Part shown: positions 49,736 through 63,304 of the stretch, piece after piece
Position numbering within the stretch: the stretch's first letter is position 1
How the letters are laid out: each line of letters begins with the position of its first letter
From: Membranipora membranacea
Taxonomy: Eukaryota; Bryozoa; Gymnolaemata; Cheilostomatida; Membraniporidae
Assembly: GCA_914767715.1 (NCBI GenBank)
Contig: OU612075.1
Span: 124,001 to 188,000 of the forward strand
DNA: 64,000 nt
Reading direction: 5' to 3'
Program-made: the position numbers and the translations under genes
The notes under the pieces: model-generated
Database searches by the model: none
Told to the model about the DNA's origin: nothing
What the model saw: the letters and a program-made list of their open reading frames with translations, nothing else

Positions 49736-52700
49736 ACATGAATATACACAGATAAGTTATCTCAGTCGACATAGTCTCCAGCACCAGCCCCAATGAATGT
49801 GACTTGGGAAGAAAGAAGCGAATGTTTCAAGGTTTTTAAACATCAAGGACAAGGTTAATGCAAAAAGCAGCAATATGAGACAAGGAGTTAGCGAGACGCT
49901 GCGCAGGTTTGTCATTACAAAATAAATTTCAGTTGGGAAACTCCTTTTCACGGGTCTACTCCAAAACCTGGGACTTTGGCAATGTTTGACTGTCCCCAAC
50001 AAAAACTCTTGTGGGCAGTCAAACATTTCCAAACTCCAAGGTTTTAGATCAGACCTGTGGTTTCAATCTTGAAAGCTATAGCGGGTGTTATAGGATAGGA
50101 TCACTGCAAACCTCCTCCGAGCCATCAACATTCATCCGCATCCTGGTAGTACAAAAATAAGGCACAACCAACAGTGACCATCATGTAAGATCTTACTTGT
50201 TTGCACCGCTTAATTGTGGAATAACGTTTGTTTGTATCGTTCGATAATTGTAGATCCTGCTGTGGCAGGTTAAACTACTGCTGCCACTCATGCAAATTTG
50301 TGCTCATCGAATTCTGCATAGCTCCACGATAATTAATTAGACTTAAATCTCAGCATTGTCACCTAATGGGCAAATAATTTGCACGAACTGATCTTCAAAA
50401 TCAGGGCATGAAATCACCAGCTTATGACGTGTACAGTATGCATTAGTAAGACAGTAACTACGTCACCCGTGCCGGTAGATAATTAATTTCATACCCTAAG
50501 TTTGACGATCAGTTTGTGCAAATTATTTGCTCATTGGGTGACCACACCAGACCCGCACCAGACCACACCACACCAGACCACACCAGATCACACCTGACCA
50601 CACCAGACCACACCAGACCAGAAGAAGCATTTACTCTCTTGATATCAAGTACGTAACGGAATGGTGCTTTACCAAAGGTTCTTATAATTGCATTTGTCGT
50701 CACATTACTAGCTGACAATTCAATGTAGATTCCACTTCAACATTACAAAATACAGTTAAGTTGTGAAACTCCTGTTGCATGAGCTTCAAGCTTGCAAGCC
50801 ACTGGGTTGCATAATATAGGATCACAAACATACAGAAGCACACTGATATGATGCTTTATTGCAAAATGGTCAGTTTCATGACTTAAGTGATTTAAGACGT
50901 CATATGGGCTTCATTGTTCCTGCTGAGCTATTTGGCTGATGTGATGTCTTGTGTAGGTCTAAGGGGAGGGGGGGCTTTGCGTGTAAGGCAGTCTTGGGAG
51001 CCTAGTGCATAAACCTGTATCAACTCACACAAAAAAAAACAAAAGCTTTTGTGGATATCAAGACACCCTAAACAATTGATTTTCATAGTCAAAAGATGTT
51101 TGCAATCTTAGCATGTTATATGAATCTCATGTTTTATACCTTATGAAACTGAGAATGGCTTACAATGTTGTGCACCAGGATCTTTCGAGCCCTCATGCAC
51201 CCAACCTGTCATTGTAATCTTTCTAAATTATGATGACAGGTCAATGTGATGTGGTGAGTGACTAACTCTTGTGATTTTAACCAACATTTATAACCAACAT
51301 TTTAAGAGCTGATCTGGTGTGATGTCTATCTAAAGAAGAGAGATATATCTGAAGCTGAATTTTACTCCGCTGTATTGTTCATTACATGTCCACAGGTATA
51401 CTTTGTAAGGTTACCAAAGGTTATCTGTCTCTGTCACTCACATGTCCACAGGTATACTATGTAAGCTTACCATGTCCACAGGTATACTATGTAAGGTTAC
51501 CAAAGGTTATCTGTCTCTCCAGTCACTTGACGTTGCAGGGCTGCTCAGTATCACAGCATGTTATATAGAGATTATGGTATTTGAATTCTTCATCAAGTTG
51601 GTTTTGTTAAAGAGCAATCACCGCTATCCGCACTGATAGTCAGAGAGTGAGCTCACAACTCTCATATTTTGAACAAATGTAGATTTTATGTAGTCTTGAG
51701 ATATTGAATTACCCACCGATACCCAAAATATGCAGGCATCACCACCAGTACCAAACAAGACCCATCAACGCCCAGCCTACTGCATTGCACCTAGATCGAT
51801 ATTGATCCAGTTTGCCTGAATTGTCATCACTTAAAAGTTGGGGCTTATATATAAGTGAAGGGGAGCAATTCCAAATGCTAGCAAACTTAATCCGAGCTTC
51901 ACCCACCGATTCCTAGGATTACCCACCAACACCCGATACCAAGTATTAGTATTGGTGCAAGGTTAAAAAACTAACATTAGATTGTCCTTACCAAAGATAA
52001 TTTTCATTATTTAATCGACAAATGTCAGGCCTTCCCTATTATTCAGTATAACTCCTAATCTCTGCTTTTACTGTTCCACGCTACCTAGGCCTGATAGTAG
52101 AATGGAGGACACTTGGTTGGTTTCCTACTTGATTTGATTGTAGATATATGTGCTCAATTTTATTCATAATATTGATGAGATCTTTGTTGTCTTTTGTAGT
52201 CATAATTTGGAGTTGCCCCTTCTCGGCGCCAATGAATACAAGATGACTCCAGTCTGTATACGTATACTGTATTTCCGTTTGGTGAAGGGTAGCACTCTGG
52301 TGAGTTGCACACAAAACAATGACCAGGGTTTGTTACTGGGCCTTATTGTTCTTCGGTTAAGGAGAGGTGAACTCCTAGATCAAGAGTTAACCAAGGACTA
52401 ACTGCACATATAAGTGTTAATAAATAAACTCTGAACCATTCAAATAGTCTCCTCCTGATATCCAGTTTAATTCTTTAGGAAAGCAAAAAACAACCACCCC
52501 TCATATCAAAGCAAACTCATAACAATGAACAAAAACACGTGTTAAAATCTGTCACAGGGGAGGTAACATATTCTAGATCCTTCTAAACCCTGGGTATTCG
52601 CGCTTTGGAATTCTCATCCAATAATGTTCTTATGCGAGTAAATTAGGTTTTTTTGTTCACTGTTATGAGTTTGATTTGATATGTACTGTGGTAGTTTGAG

Positions 52701-55179
52701 CCCCCCAGACTTTTGCCCCCGGCCGACGGCTCTCCGCCGTACTGTGGTTGTTTTTTTACTTTCCTAAACTCTGTATTTTTCTTAGAGCACACTCCCTGTG
52801 AGTGTGAGACAATTATCTTCTACCACCCAGCCAAGAATAACCTAATACAGTTATATATAGTTAAAATTGTACATTGCGTCACATGGGTCACATAATACTT
52901 GCTAAGTTATTTTACGGGTGCAGTGTTTTGTGTTGGTTTGATTGCTAGGCCTATGACATTTTACTAAACCTTGACACCTAAGACTGCCATGCAGAACTAG
53001 TCCAACATTGCAATTTATTTATCTGTTCTGACAGGAAAACTTGTCAATTTGCTGGCTACTGGTGAGTAAAGGCTCATGAGAAATATTGTAAGCTATGAAC
53101 TCGTTGTCCTGAGAGATTGCCCAGAGCATAGACCTAGATCATCCCACAAAAAAAAACATTGGAAATACAATTTTTGTCACTCCTGTCTCCATTCCCTTAT
53201 TTTAGTACCTATTCAGATAGTATTAAATTTTGTAATGAGTTTTCACTTCTTAAATTTCCAAAACTGTCACAATTACTTTACTTGAAATATATAAAAATCA
53301 GATGCTTAGGTTGTATTGATATCCAACCGAGTCCTGCGCTTTTTGTGTGAGATGATCTTGGTCATGTACTTGGACTCAGGACTCACCCCAATTTATTTAT
53401 CTGCTCCAAAAGTCGCTTTTAACGGGGGCATGTAACGTAGTCTTGAGAGCCCAGTGCTTAGACACAGAAACAAAACAAAATTTTTTGTGTGGAAATCAAG
53501 ACACCCTAAACAATTGGTTTTTATTAAACTCATGTAATAAAACAAACTTTTGAATCTCATGTTATGTACCCTTCAGAACTGGGTTACTTTTTGTAATGAT
53601 AACAAAACTAGTTATCTATGCCCGACCGGAATGGGTGGTTATGGATGTATTGCTCTACAATAACAACAAATCGCTGCCCTAGAATTCGAGACTTCAAACT
53701 GATGTTTTTACATTTTTAACAGGACACATTGAAGGGCTTCATGTTGCCACAATCTGAAAGGTGTCCCATGTTTTAATATGCTATATTATGGTCATTATGT
53801 TTTATATCTTTTGGAACTGAGGAATTTTCGAAATGCAGTTTTCCAAAAACTCAAGAGTTCCTTATAATTTTGTGCAACAGTTGTTTTGACCCTTCATATA
53901 TGCACCCAAATTGTCATTGTGATCTTTCAGAACAAAGAGTACTATGTTATGATGACAGACAGGTCAATGTTATGTAAATGTATGAGATTTACAAGTCTGA
54001 TGCAGATATAGAGCACATGTTATAAGATGACTTATCTACAAGAGCTGATCTGGTGTAATGTCTATCTAAAGAAGAGAGATCAATCTGAAGCTGAATTTCA
54101 CTCCGTTGTTTTCTCCATCACAAGTTCACAGGTATACTATGTAAGGTTACCAAAGGTTATCTGCCTCTCCAGTCACTTGACATTGCAGGGCTGCTCAGTA
54201 TCACAGGATGTTGTAGAGAGGTTATGGTCTACACACTTTACCAAGCTTGTTTTGTTGTAGAGCGTCCAACACTATCTACACTGATAGTCAGAGAGTAAGC
54301 TGACAACTCTCATATTTACAACAAATGTAGGGTTTCTGTAGTCTTGAGACATTGCATTACCCACTGATAACCCAAATATGCAGGCATTATCACTAGTACC
54401 AAGCCCATCAACGCCCAGTATACCACATCTCCCCTAGATCGAGTTTGATCCAGTTTGCCTCAGGGGCTTATTTATCAGTGGAGGGAAGCAATTCCAAATG
54501 CAAGCAAACTAGAGCCAAACTTCATCTGCATTACCACCCACCAACACCCAATACCAAGCATTAGTATTGTTGTAAGGTCAAAAAACTAACATTTGATTGT
54601 CCTTACCAAAGATAATTTTCATTATTTAATCAACCAATGTCAGGCCTTCCCTATAATGAACATTCAGTATAGGCTAATTCAGGTATAGGTATTCTGGCTA
54701 ATTTTGGTGTTAGCTATATACCCTGGCTGCTAGTTGGTACATTTGTTTGAATATCTAATTGTACCTTCTGACATCTGTGGAACCCGATGGCCACACCACT
54801 GATACTACAGTATACATACATCCTGTTGGTACTGACACTGATCACCTTCACACAATTCTCTGATAAGTTTATAACTTAATATTATCTGATTATTGAAACA
54901 CTCCGTTAGGTCTAAAATCCTTATCTAAAGTTGTCCTACATATTAACACAAGTTTTGGCAAAGTCTTATTTCTTTATTATTAGACTTGTCATTCAGCCAA
55001 AAAAGGTGGGCCCTTGACAAGGCTATATAATATGATATGAGCCTTGCATGATAAGGTTGCCAATAGAGGTTTATATATATAACGTTATCACTATTGAAGT
55101 TAGCAGCTGTCAAATTATGTGAAACTGAGTGGGGATTTTATATGTGTCAATAAATGTGTATAAATGTTATTGTGCACAT
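49736..55179. other. Non-coding part of duplication copy B
   Basis: The counterpart of 21690-27100, with the same diverged internal repeats. It has an extra tandem of CATGTCCACAGGTATACTATG near 51386-51500. No gene is supported. Confidence 0.5.
50540..50625. repeat. Expanded ACCACACCAG repeat
   Basis: About eight imperfect 10-nt units, compared with three to four in the duplicate at 22480-22515. Confidence 0.8.
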
Positions 55180-55950
55180 TTTATCAGTGTTAATATATTT
55201 TTTTATTATTATGTAACAGGCATCAACCGCTTGTATATTTACTATCTTCATGTGTATTTATTGAACCATAAGAAAATAGTTTCTTCTTTGCAAAAATCTT
55301 CTAAAATTCATCACCAGTATATCAGCTGAGTCTCAATCATAACCTCATGTATTTATCCGTCCAATAAGAGCAGAGGGAGCAGAATTGTTCTAGAGCTACC
55401 TAACTGGGACTATAACATGTATAGCTGTTTTGAACACCTTACTGATGAGGAAATCAGTAAGTACAGGATCTGATGTTGCGAGGAGTGAGTTCAGTATACT
55501 AGCTGTAAGTAACAAATATCCAGACATCACCAGGTATCATTTACAGTCCAGGCTAATAATCAATAATAAACCTATGTTCCTACGAGAAATCCAGCCAGGG
55601 ATCTTCATTGCCAAATTTGTTATGACCATTCTAAGAAAATTCTGACGCATATTTGCTAAAATAATTCTCCTGTCTGAACATCCAAGACTGTTAGAGCTTT
55701 GGAACAACTCCAGGGGAAAACTCCTGAAAAAGTTGCTTATAGAAATAGTTTATTATATCAAATCATTAGACTCCATATCAGGTCATCAGAAACACACAAT
55801 TTTTATTGTATATATTAAATCAGGTTACCTGATTTCACATGCTTCACTAAGCACCATGTTAGGGCCCTAATGTTCATAATATTGATGGTGTGCATAGAGC
55901 GTTCATAAGTTGCCTGTAAATAAAAGACGTCTGAAATAAGCTGCCATTGA
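55180..55950 (+). repeat. Upstream module of copy 3, shared with copy 4
   Basis: Matches about 59870-60640. It includes the words GCATCAAC, TTGTATATTTACTATCTTC and TTAGGGCCCTAATGTTCAT. Copy 2 keeps only the last ~300 nt and copy 1 has lost nearly all. A 71-codon open stretch at 55430-55645 is disrupted in the other copy. Confidence 0.75.
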
Positions 55951-56151
55951 ATTTAAGTATTACACAATTCAGACTTATTGTTCTGATATTGATTGAGGGA
56001 TTTTTTATGAGTCATGGAAAACTGTGGGGAAAATTGGAGCTGAGTGCTGCTTTATTTGTGGCTCAATACATAAATGAGCTAGTCACACACTCACACAGGC
56101 ATAACTTACACAGAATGTTGACTACGTATTGAGGACTTCAGCTGTGATAAA

Positions 56152-58921
56152 ATGGCTGCAGCTAGTGACATTATGGAGTATCCGATAAAGTTTGACAGTG
56201 AAGGCTCACTAATCTGGGACATGAGTAAACTTGAGAATCATCTGATAGAACTCAACTGCAATCAGACTGATTTCCTCAGGCTAACTGAGTGCCTAACTCT
56301 GGAGAGAGGTTCTGGGTTGTTAAGTTTTAACATCAGAGTTCGCTTACAGGATCAGGAGAGAGAAGATGTGAACTATTGTCGTCTAGGTAAACTGATTGAT
56401 CATGATGATGTTTTGAGAATGTTACTTCAGTCTCTAAGTGAGGAGGACAGGATTAGATTACTTCATACATCAGATAGCGGTTGGACATTACTTCACTATA
56501 TAGCTGCTCGGGGTAAGACAGAGATAATGCAGACAATATTAGAGTTAGTTAGACAGGATCTACACTATGACTTACTCTGTGTACAGACGACTGCACACAA
56601 GCAGACACTGATCCACTGGGCATGTATGCGTAATAGGCCTGATGTATTAGAGGAAATAATCAGACTGACCTCCGCTCATACATGGTATAAACTCCTACAG
56701 ATACCTGATGTATACGAAGCTACACCTTTACATTGGGCAGCAATGTTAGGTCGTACACAATGTATCAGGATTATCGCTGACTCTGTAACAGCTGATCAGC
56801 TCATCTACTTACTGAGGATAACAGAGACTGATAGACGCACACCTGTACAGCTGGCAGCACAAATAAACAAGCAGGAATCAGTGAAGCTTCTACAGGATTA
56901 TCAGACTAAAGCTCTTATAGACATAGCTCTACTACAAACTGATTATACAGGTGATCATATTCATCAAGTTTTATTATTATATAATACTGACTGTTAAGAA
57001 TAAATGTGTTGTTAGTTTTTTTTGGGAAAATAAATAGTTATTATAAATTATCTGCGATTTGTTTGTTCTTTCCTCCCAACACTAAGCAGATTATTCAAAA
57101 TTCAGTTTAGAATAAGACAGGGCAATACAATATGTCAAAAATAGACAGAAATAACCAAGTAAATTTCCTGTTTTCGTCTGTCTGTGTGACCTTGAGCAAC
57201 CCTTTGTTGTCACTCCCCGGGATGATGAGAAGCTTTAATTATGACGCTGTCATCAATCATCATTTTATAAAGACAGACCTTGATCTGATGTCTGAAGTAG
57301 AAAGTGATTATTGTCTATCAACCTGCAAACCTGCTGCAGGCGTTACATCAATTGATAGCATTGATAACCAGTACATTTTGGTTAAAAGTTATAATATAAT
57401 TGGCCAAAAGTTAAAGAGTTTGGGATTTAGGGAATTTCCATCCCTTTCTGGGTGTACTGTGTACTAAAATTGTGCGGTTACATAGCTCTGAATAAATTAT
57501 AAAATAAGAGACAACACGAACTTTCGCAATTAAATTGAGTAAGAATTACCTCAATATCATTGCTTGTCTATGTTATGAATTGTGGAAAATGTATAAAAAT
57601 TGACCTCCAATATTCAATGATTAGTATTGCCTCTATTTCAACTCACAGTTAGGGAAGAACAGATACAACAGATCATAGAACAAGAGCCTTTATCACCTGG
57701 TCAGATCGAAGAGTTGTCTCCCTATAGTCCTCAGTATGTGATTCCACACAACCAGACTAAGACTAAGAGGTATGGACTGATCCTCTACAGCACTGAGCAC
57801 AGACACGGAGGTGAGGAAGAGGCGGAGAACTTCAAACAAGCTTTAGAGACCGCAGGATGTGTTGTCACTAAGTTAGAATGGTCACACACAGAAGAGCTGA
57901 GCAGTATGATAGACAGCTCACTAGAAGGGATGGTTGGTGACTGCTCTCTGCTGATTGTGGCTGTGATGACTCATGGATACAGAGGAGCATTGAGAGGAAG
58001 TGATAACTCCGAGGTTCCAATCAACAACATTCTGTTCCAGCTAAACAACACCCTTCCGAAGCATGTACCACTGGTAAGTTTCTTTTGCTAAAACTGAATT
58101 GTTGTGGGGATAAAAAAAGGTGAATAGCTGAGAGTGAATCTATTGCTTCTCAAACAGCTCTCAGTGAGTCCAAGTCTAATAATGACTTGCTTGACTGTAT
58201 ACCATCCTTCGACATGGTGGGTTCTCGGAGGATGTTTTCACCCTGAACTTCAGAACAAAACAAATAATAATGAATCAAGAATCATTTTTCTATGCTTTGT
58301 ATATTTGATTAGCATGATAATTAGTGACAATATTGAAGAAATATTGTTTAGATTTCTTTTTCAAACTCTCTCTAGAAATGCATTGTTTGGACATTCAAGC
58401 CTTCCCTGTCCCAACTGTGCTGTAAATATGATGATATTGAGTGGTTGTCGCAGTCATTTTTAGGCTCTCATTGGTCAGTTTTGTTGATACACGAACCTAA
58501 CATTGTTCTTCAGGTCCCAATAAGTTCTCCATTTCTTACACAGGTGATGGTTATACAAGCCTGTCAGATATTCACCACACATGGAGTTGTACAACCACAA
58601 GATTACGAATCAGATCCAGCTACTCCAAGTCAAGTCAACGACCCACACAGCAACAAACACATAGTTCTACGCAGACCACACACAGCGCTGTTATTAGCTA
58701 CAGTGACAGGTGGTCTAGCTATCAGAGTGGCTTTTACAGGAGCCTTAGCAGATCAGATCAGAGCGGCTGATGGTAAAACTGATATCTTCTCCATGTTTAA
58801 TAGAGCTGTTAACAGCATGATAAGAAATGAGCCGGCTTGTGTTGGTCAGACACCAGAAATAAGAGCTACGACAGATAAAAATCTGATTTTACCCAGAGTC
58901 GATAACAATACAGCTGCCTGA
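56152..58921 (+). CDS. Ankyrin repeat-caspase fusion protein, copy 3 (type I)
   Basis: Exons 56152-56950, 57649-58073 and 58544-58921, with the same phases as copy 1, encode 533 residues and are intact. The ankyrin repeats read TLLHYIAARGKTE, TLIHWACMRNRPD, TPLHWAAMLGRTQ and TPVQLAAQINKQE, differing from copy 1 mainly at hairpin and first-helix positions. The caspase domain keeps His in VMTHGYRG and Cys in VIQACQIF. The p10 loop has GGLAIRVAF where the other copies have GGLAIRGAF, next to the pocket Arg, which could affect substrate choice. The C-terminus is type I (NLILPRVDNNTAA), so this is the duplication partner of copy 1. The N-terminus starts MAAASDIMEYP rather than MAAASAIKEYP. Confidence 0.88.
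56999..57004 (+). promoter_or_regulatory. Intronic polyadenylation signal, copy 3
   Basis: AATAAA followed by TGTGTTGTTAG just after the read-through stop of exon 1, which ends in YNTDC. Confidence 0.45.
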
Positions 58922-60820
58922 ATGGAGAATGTCAGCACGGTTAACTCTGTCTCTGATATGAAAACTATTATTTTATCCTTGAATACTGTTTAATCAATTA
59001 ATGTTTATTAGTAACACTGACATCAATAATAATGATGATACAATACTATATTATTTTGGGTACATCTCCTATGCTGTCACATAACATAATATATTGTTTT
59101 GAGTATGTCTCCTTTAATATATGACATTATATACGTAATATTTTGTCATATAACATACTATAACATTAAGCTAAAATTTACAAAATAAGTTATCTGGCCA
59201 TCTGGATGACCAAAATACACATTATTTTACCGAATAATATGTATTATATATACTGCTACCCTAATCATTATGTCATTATGGTTAATATTTCTGTGAAAGT
59301 ACAGTTTGTTTTGAGTAGACTCAAAATATCTGATATCAGTTAGTTTTCTATTATTTAACTCTTACTCATTAGTAGTTATCTTATCCTACATAGAGAGGAG
59401 ATAACTACTTTTATATTGATAATTTGTAACCAAAACACAGATTATATTATGTTCAAAGATTATATGAGGTGAGATATAATATACAGATGTACAAAACATT
59501 AAACACATTATCACTACTAAGTTTGGACCGGATAAACTGATACAACCAATACTGAGTCGTATCTTGATACATGAATATAAACCTGTATTGGAGTGATGTA
59601 CTAATATGGGTCTGGATGCGCCTGATGATGGCTTCAAATTTAGTTATCGCATCAAATGAATTGACAGAGCTGACTTGTATGACTTTCAATGTAACACAAT
59701 CATTCCATACTAGAGATAATCAGAGTATGTGCATCTCAACAACACCACACAACGGCTCATAGGTTAGTTGGTGAGTATAATCAAAAATAATGCTGACTTA
59801 AAATAGCTAACAATAATTACTCGGAAGGTTGTCCATTTTTTATAGGCGAACTGATAGTTTTGCATACAATTTGTTAATATATTTTTTTATTATGTAACTG
59901 GCATCAACTGCTTGTATATTTACTATCTTCATGTGTATTTATTGAACCATAAGAGAATAGTTTCTTCTTTGCAAACATCTTCTAAATTTCATCACCAGTA
60001 TATCAGCTGAGTCTCAATCATAACCTCATGTATTTATCTGTCCAATAAGAGCAGAGGGAGCAGAATTGTTCTAAGACTACCTAACTGGGACTATAACATG
60101 TATTACACCTCACTGATGAGGAAATCGGTACAGGATCTGCTGTTGTGAGGAGTGAGTTCAGTATTCTAGCTGTAAGTAACAAATACCCAGACATCACCAG
60201 GTATCATTTACAGTCCAGGCTAATAATCAAAAATAAACCTATGTTCCTACGAGAAATCCAGCCAGGGATCATCATTGCCAAATTTGTTATGACCATTCTG
60301 AGAAAATTCTGACGCATATTTGCTAAGATAATCCTCCTGCCTGAACATCCAAGACTGTTAGAACTGTGGAACAACTCCAGGGGAAAACTCCTGAAGAAGT
60401 AGCTTATAGAAATAATTTATTATATCAAAATAATTCGACTCCATATCAGGTCATCAGAAACGCACAGTTTTTATTGTATATATTAGATCAGGTTACCTGA
60501 TTTCACATGGTTCACTAAGCATTATGTTAGGGCCCTAATGTTCATAATATTGATAGTGTGCATAGAGCGTTCATAAGTTGCCTGTAAATAAAAGACGTCT
60601 AAAATAAGCTGCCATTGAATTTAAGTATTATACAATTCAGACTTATTGTTCTGATATTGATTGAGGGATTTTTTTTGAGTCATGGAAAACTGTGGGGAAA
60701 ATTGGAACTAGGCAACTGCCCTATTTGTGGCTCAATACATAAATGAGCTAGTCACACACTCACACAGGCATAACTTACACAGAATATTGACTACTTATTG
60801 AGGACTTCACCTGTGATAAA
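58922..60820. other. Spacer between copies 3 and 4
   Basis: 58922-59230 is similar to the flank of copy 1 (29967-30240). 59230-59870 has no counterpart in the window and no gene. 59870-60640 repeats the upstream module of copy 3, and the last ~180 nt are the proximal promoter shared with copies 2 and 3. Confidence 0.6.
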
Positions 60821-63304
60821 ATGGCTGCCGCTAGTGCTATTAAGGAATATCCGATAAAGTTTGACAGTGAAGGCTCACTAATCTGGGACACGAGTAAACT
60901 AGAGAATCATCTGATAGAACTCAACTACAATCAGACTGATGTCTTCAGGCTAACTGAGTGCCTGACTCTGGAGAGAGGTTCTGGGTTGTTTAGTTTTAAC
61001 ATCAGAGTCCGCTTACAGAATCAGGAGAGAGAAGATGTAAAGTATTATATTCTAGGTGAACTGGTTAATAATCATGATGATGTTTTGAGAATGTTACTTC
61101 AGTCTCTAAGTGAGGAGGACAGGATTAGATTACTTCATACTAGAGGCTCGATATTCGGTTCACTACTTCACTATATAGCTGCTGTGGGTAAGACAGAGAC
61201 AATGCAGACAACATTAGAGTTAGTTAGAGAGGACCTACACTATGACTTACTCTGTGTACAGGATACAGGATACAAGTTGACACCGATCCACTTTGCATGT
61301 TGGCTTAATAACCCTGATGTATTAGAGGTAATAATCAGACTTACCTCCGCTCATACATGGTATAAACTTCTACTGATACCTGATAGAGACAGACAAACAC
61401 CTTTACATTTGGCAGCAGCGTTTGGTCATACACAATGTATCAGGATCATCGCTGACTCTGTAACAGCTGATCAGCTCATCTACTTACTGAGGATAACAGA
61501 GACTGAAGGACTCACACCTGTACAGCGGGCAGCACAATTAAACGTGCAGGAATCAGTGAAGCTTCTACAGGATTATCAGACTAAAGCTCTTATAGACATA
61601 GCTCTACTACAAACTGATTATACAGGTGATCATATTCATCAAGTTTTATTATTATATAATACTGACTGTTAAAAATAAATGTGTTGTTAGTTTTTTTATG
61701 AAAATAAATAGTCATTATAAATTATCTGCGATTTGTTTGTTCTTTCTTCCCAACACTAAGCAGATTATTCAAAATTCAGTTTAGAATAAGACAGGGCAAT
61801 ACAATATGTCAAAAATAGACAGAAATAACCAAGTAAATTTCCTGTTTCCGTCTGTCTGTGTGACCTTGAGCAACCCTTTGTTGTCACTCCCTGGGATGAT
61901 GAGAAGCTTAATTATGACGCTATCATCAATCATCATTTTATAAAGACAGACCTCGATCGGATGTCTGAACTCTGAAGTAGATAAGTGTTTACTGTCTATC
62001 AACCTGCAAACCTGCTGCAGGCGTTACATCAATTGATAATATTGATAACCAGTACATTTTGGTCAAAAGTTATAATATAATTGGCCAAAAGTTAAAGAGT
62101 TTGGAATTTAGGGAATTTCCATCCCTTTCTGGGTGTACTGTGTACTAAAATTGTGTGGTTACATAGTTCTGAATAAATTCCATCCATCCATCCATCCATC
62201 CATCCATCCATCTATTTATCTATTTTATGAAATGAATTGTGGAAAATATATAAAACATGAACGCCAATATTCAATGATTAATATTGACTCTATTTTTACT
62301 CACAGTCAGAGAAGAACTAATACAACAGATCATAGACCGAGAGCCGTTATCACCTGGTCAGATTGAAGAGTTATCTTCCTACAGTCCTCGGTATGTGATT
62401 CCACACAACCAGACTAAGACTAAGAGGTATGGACTGATCCTCTACAGCACTAAGGACAGACACGGAGCTGAGGAAGAGGCGGAGAACTTCAAACAAGCAC
62501 TGGAGACCGCAGGATGTGATGTCACTAAGTTAGAATGGTCACACACAGAAGAGCTGAGCAGCATGATAGACAGCTCACTAGAAGGGATGGTTGTTGACTG
62601 TTCTCTGCTGATTGTGGCTGTGATGACTCATGGATACAGAGGAGCGTTTGCAGGCAATGAAGATTCTGAGATTCCAATCAACAACGTTCTTTTCCAACTC
62701 AAACATGCTCTTCCAAAACACGTACCACTGGTAAGCTCCAAATAGTGTATTGTTAAATCCTTGGATAAGCTACCAATATTCCGGCTCAAGCTTACTTTCA
62801 TTTGACAGCCATATACTGAGCTATAACCACCACACGCACGAAGTAAGATTCCCCATTTGTAGACTAATTCTTTGATGTGCTTATATATTTTCCAATAAAA
62901 GCCTCGATTTCTTTCAGGTGATGGTTATACAAGCCTGTCAGATATTCAGCACACATGGAGTTGTACAACCTCAAGATTACGAATCAGATCCAGCTACTCC
63001 CAGTCATGTCATCGACCCACACAGCAACAAACACATAGTTCTACGCAGACCACACACAGTTCTGTTACTAGCTACAGTAACAGGTGGTCTAGCCATAAGA
63101 GGGGCTTTTACAGGTGCCTTAGCGGATCAGATCAGAGCGGCTGATGGTAAAACTGATATCTACTCCATGTTTAATCAAGCAGTCAGGAATATGATCAGAG
63201 ACGACACAAATCAGAGACCAGAATTTAGAGCCACAACAGAATCTAGTCTTGTACTTCCACCTGCTGCTAATAATGAAGCCGCTGCTGTTGGATCCTCAGT
63301 TTAA
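60821..63304 (+). CDS. Ankyrin repeat-caspase fusion protein, copy 4 (type II)
   Basis: Exons 60821-61625, 62306-62730 and 62918-63304, with the same phases, encode 538 residues and are intact. The ankyrin repeats read SLLHYIAAVGKTE, TPIHFACWLNNPD, TPLHLAAAFGHTQ and TPVQRAAQLNVQE. The caspase part has MTHGYRGAF and VIQACQIFSTHG. The type II marks are NEDSEIPINNVLFQLKHA and a longer C-terminus ending AAAVGSSV. It is the partner of copy 2 and shows what copy 2 looked like before damage: TGG at the Trp codon, no retroelement, no hairpin. Intron 2 is short (187 nt) compared with about 440-470 nt in type I genes. Intron 1 has a TCCA run at 62179-62212. Confidence 0.88.
61674..61679 (+). promoter_or_regulatory. 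Intronic polyadenylation signal, copy 4
   Basis: AATAAA followed by TGTGTTG just after the read-through stop of exon 1. Confidence 0.45.
62179..62212. repeat. TCCA microsatellite
   Basis: About eight CATC/TCCA units in intron 1 of copy 4, replacing sequence found in the other three introns. Confidence 0.9.

Larger units (their letters stand above)
42436..55147. repeat. Segmental duplication, copy B
   Basis: Colinear with 14228-27105. Relative to A it lacks about 3.4 kb at 43325 and a few hundred bases before 50960. It has gained about 3.5 kb at 45497-49005 and about 0.49 kb at 49245-49735. The left edge at about 42436 is the junction of the two tandem units. The right edge passes into the promoter region of ankyrin-caspase copy 3. 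Confidence 0.85.

Noticed and set aside
57132-57467. A 111-codon reading frame inside intron 1 of copy 3, similar in sequence to the other introns
   Set aside because: Copies 1 and 4 have a one-base deletion and copy 2 other breaks, so the frame is not conserved. Strong splice sites flank the whole stretch as an intron.
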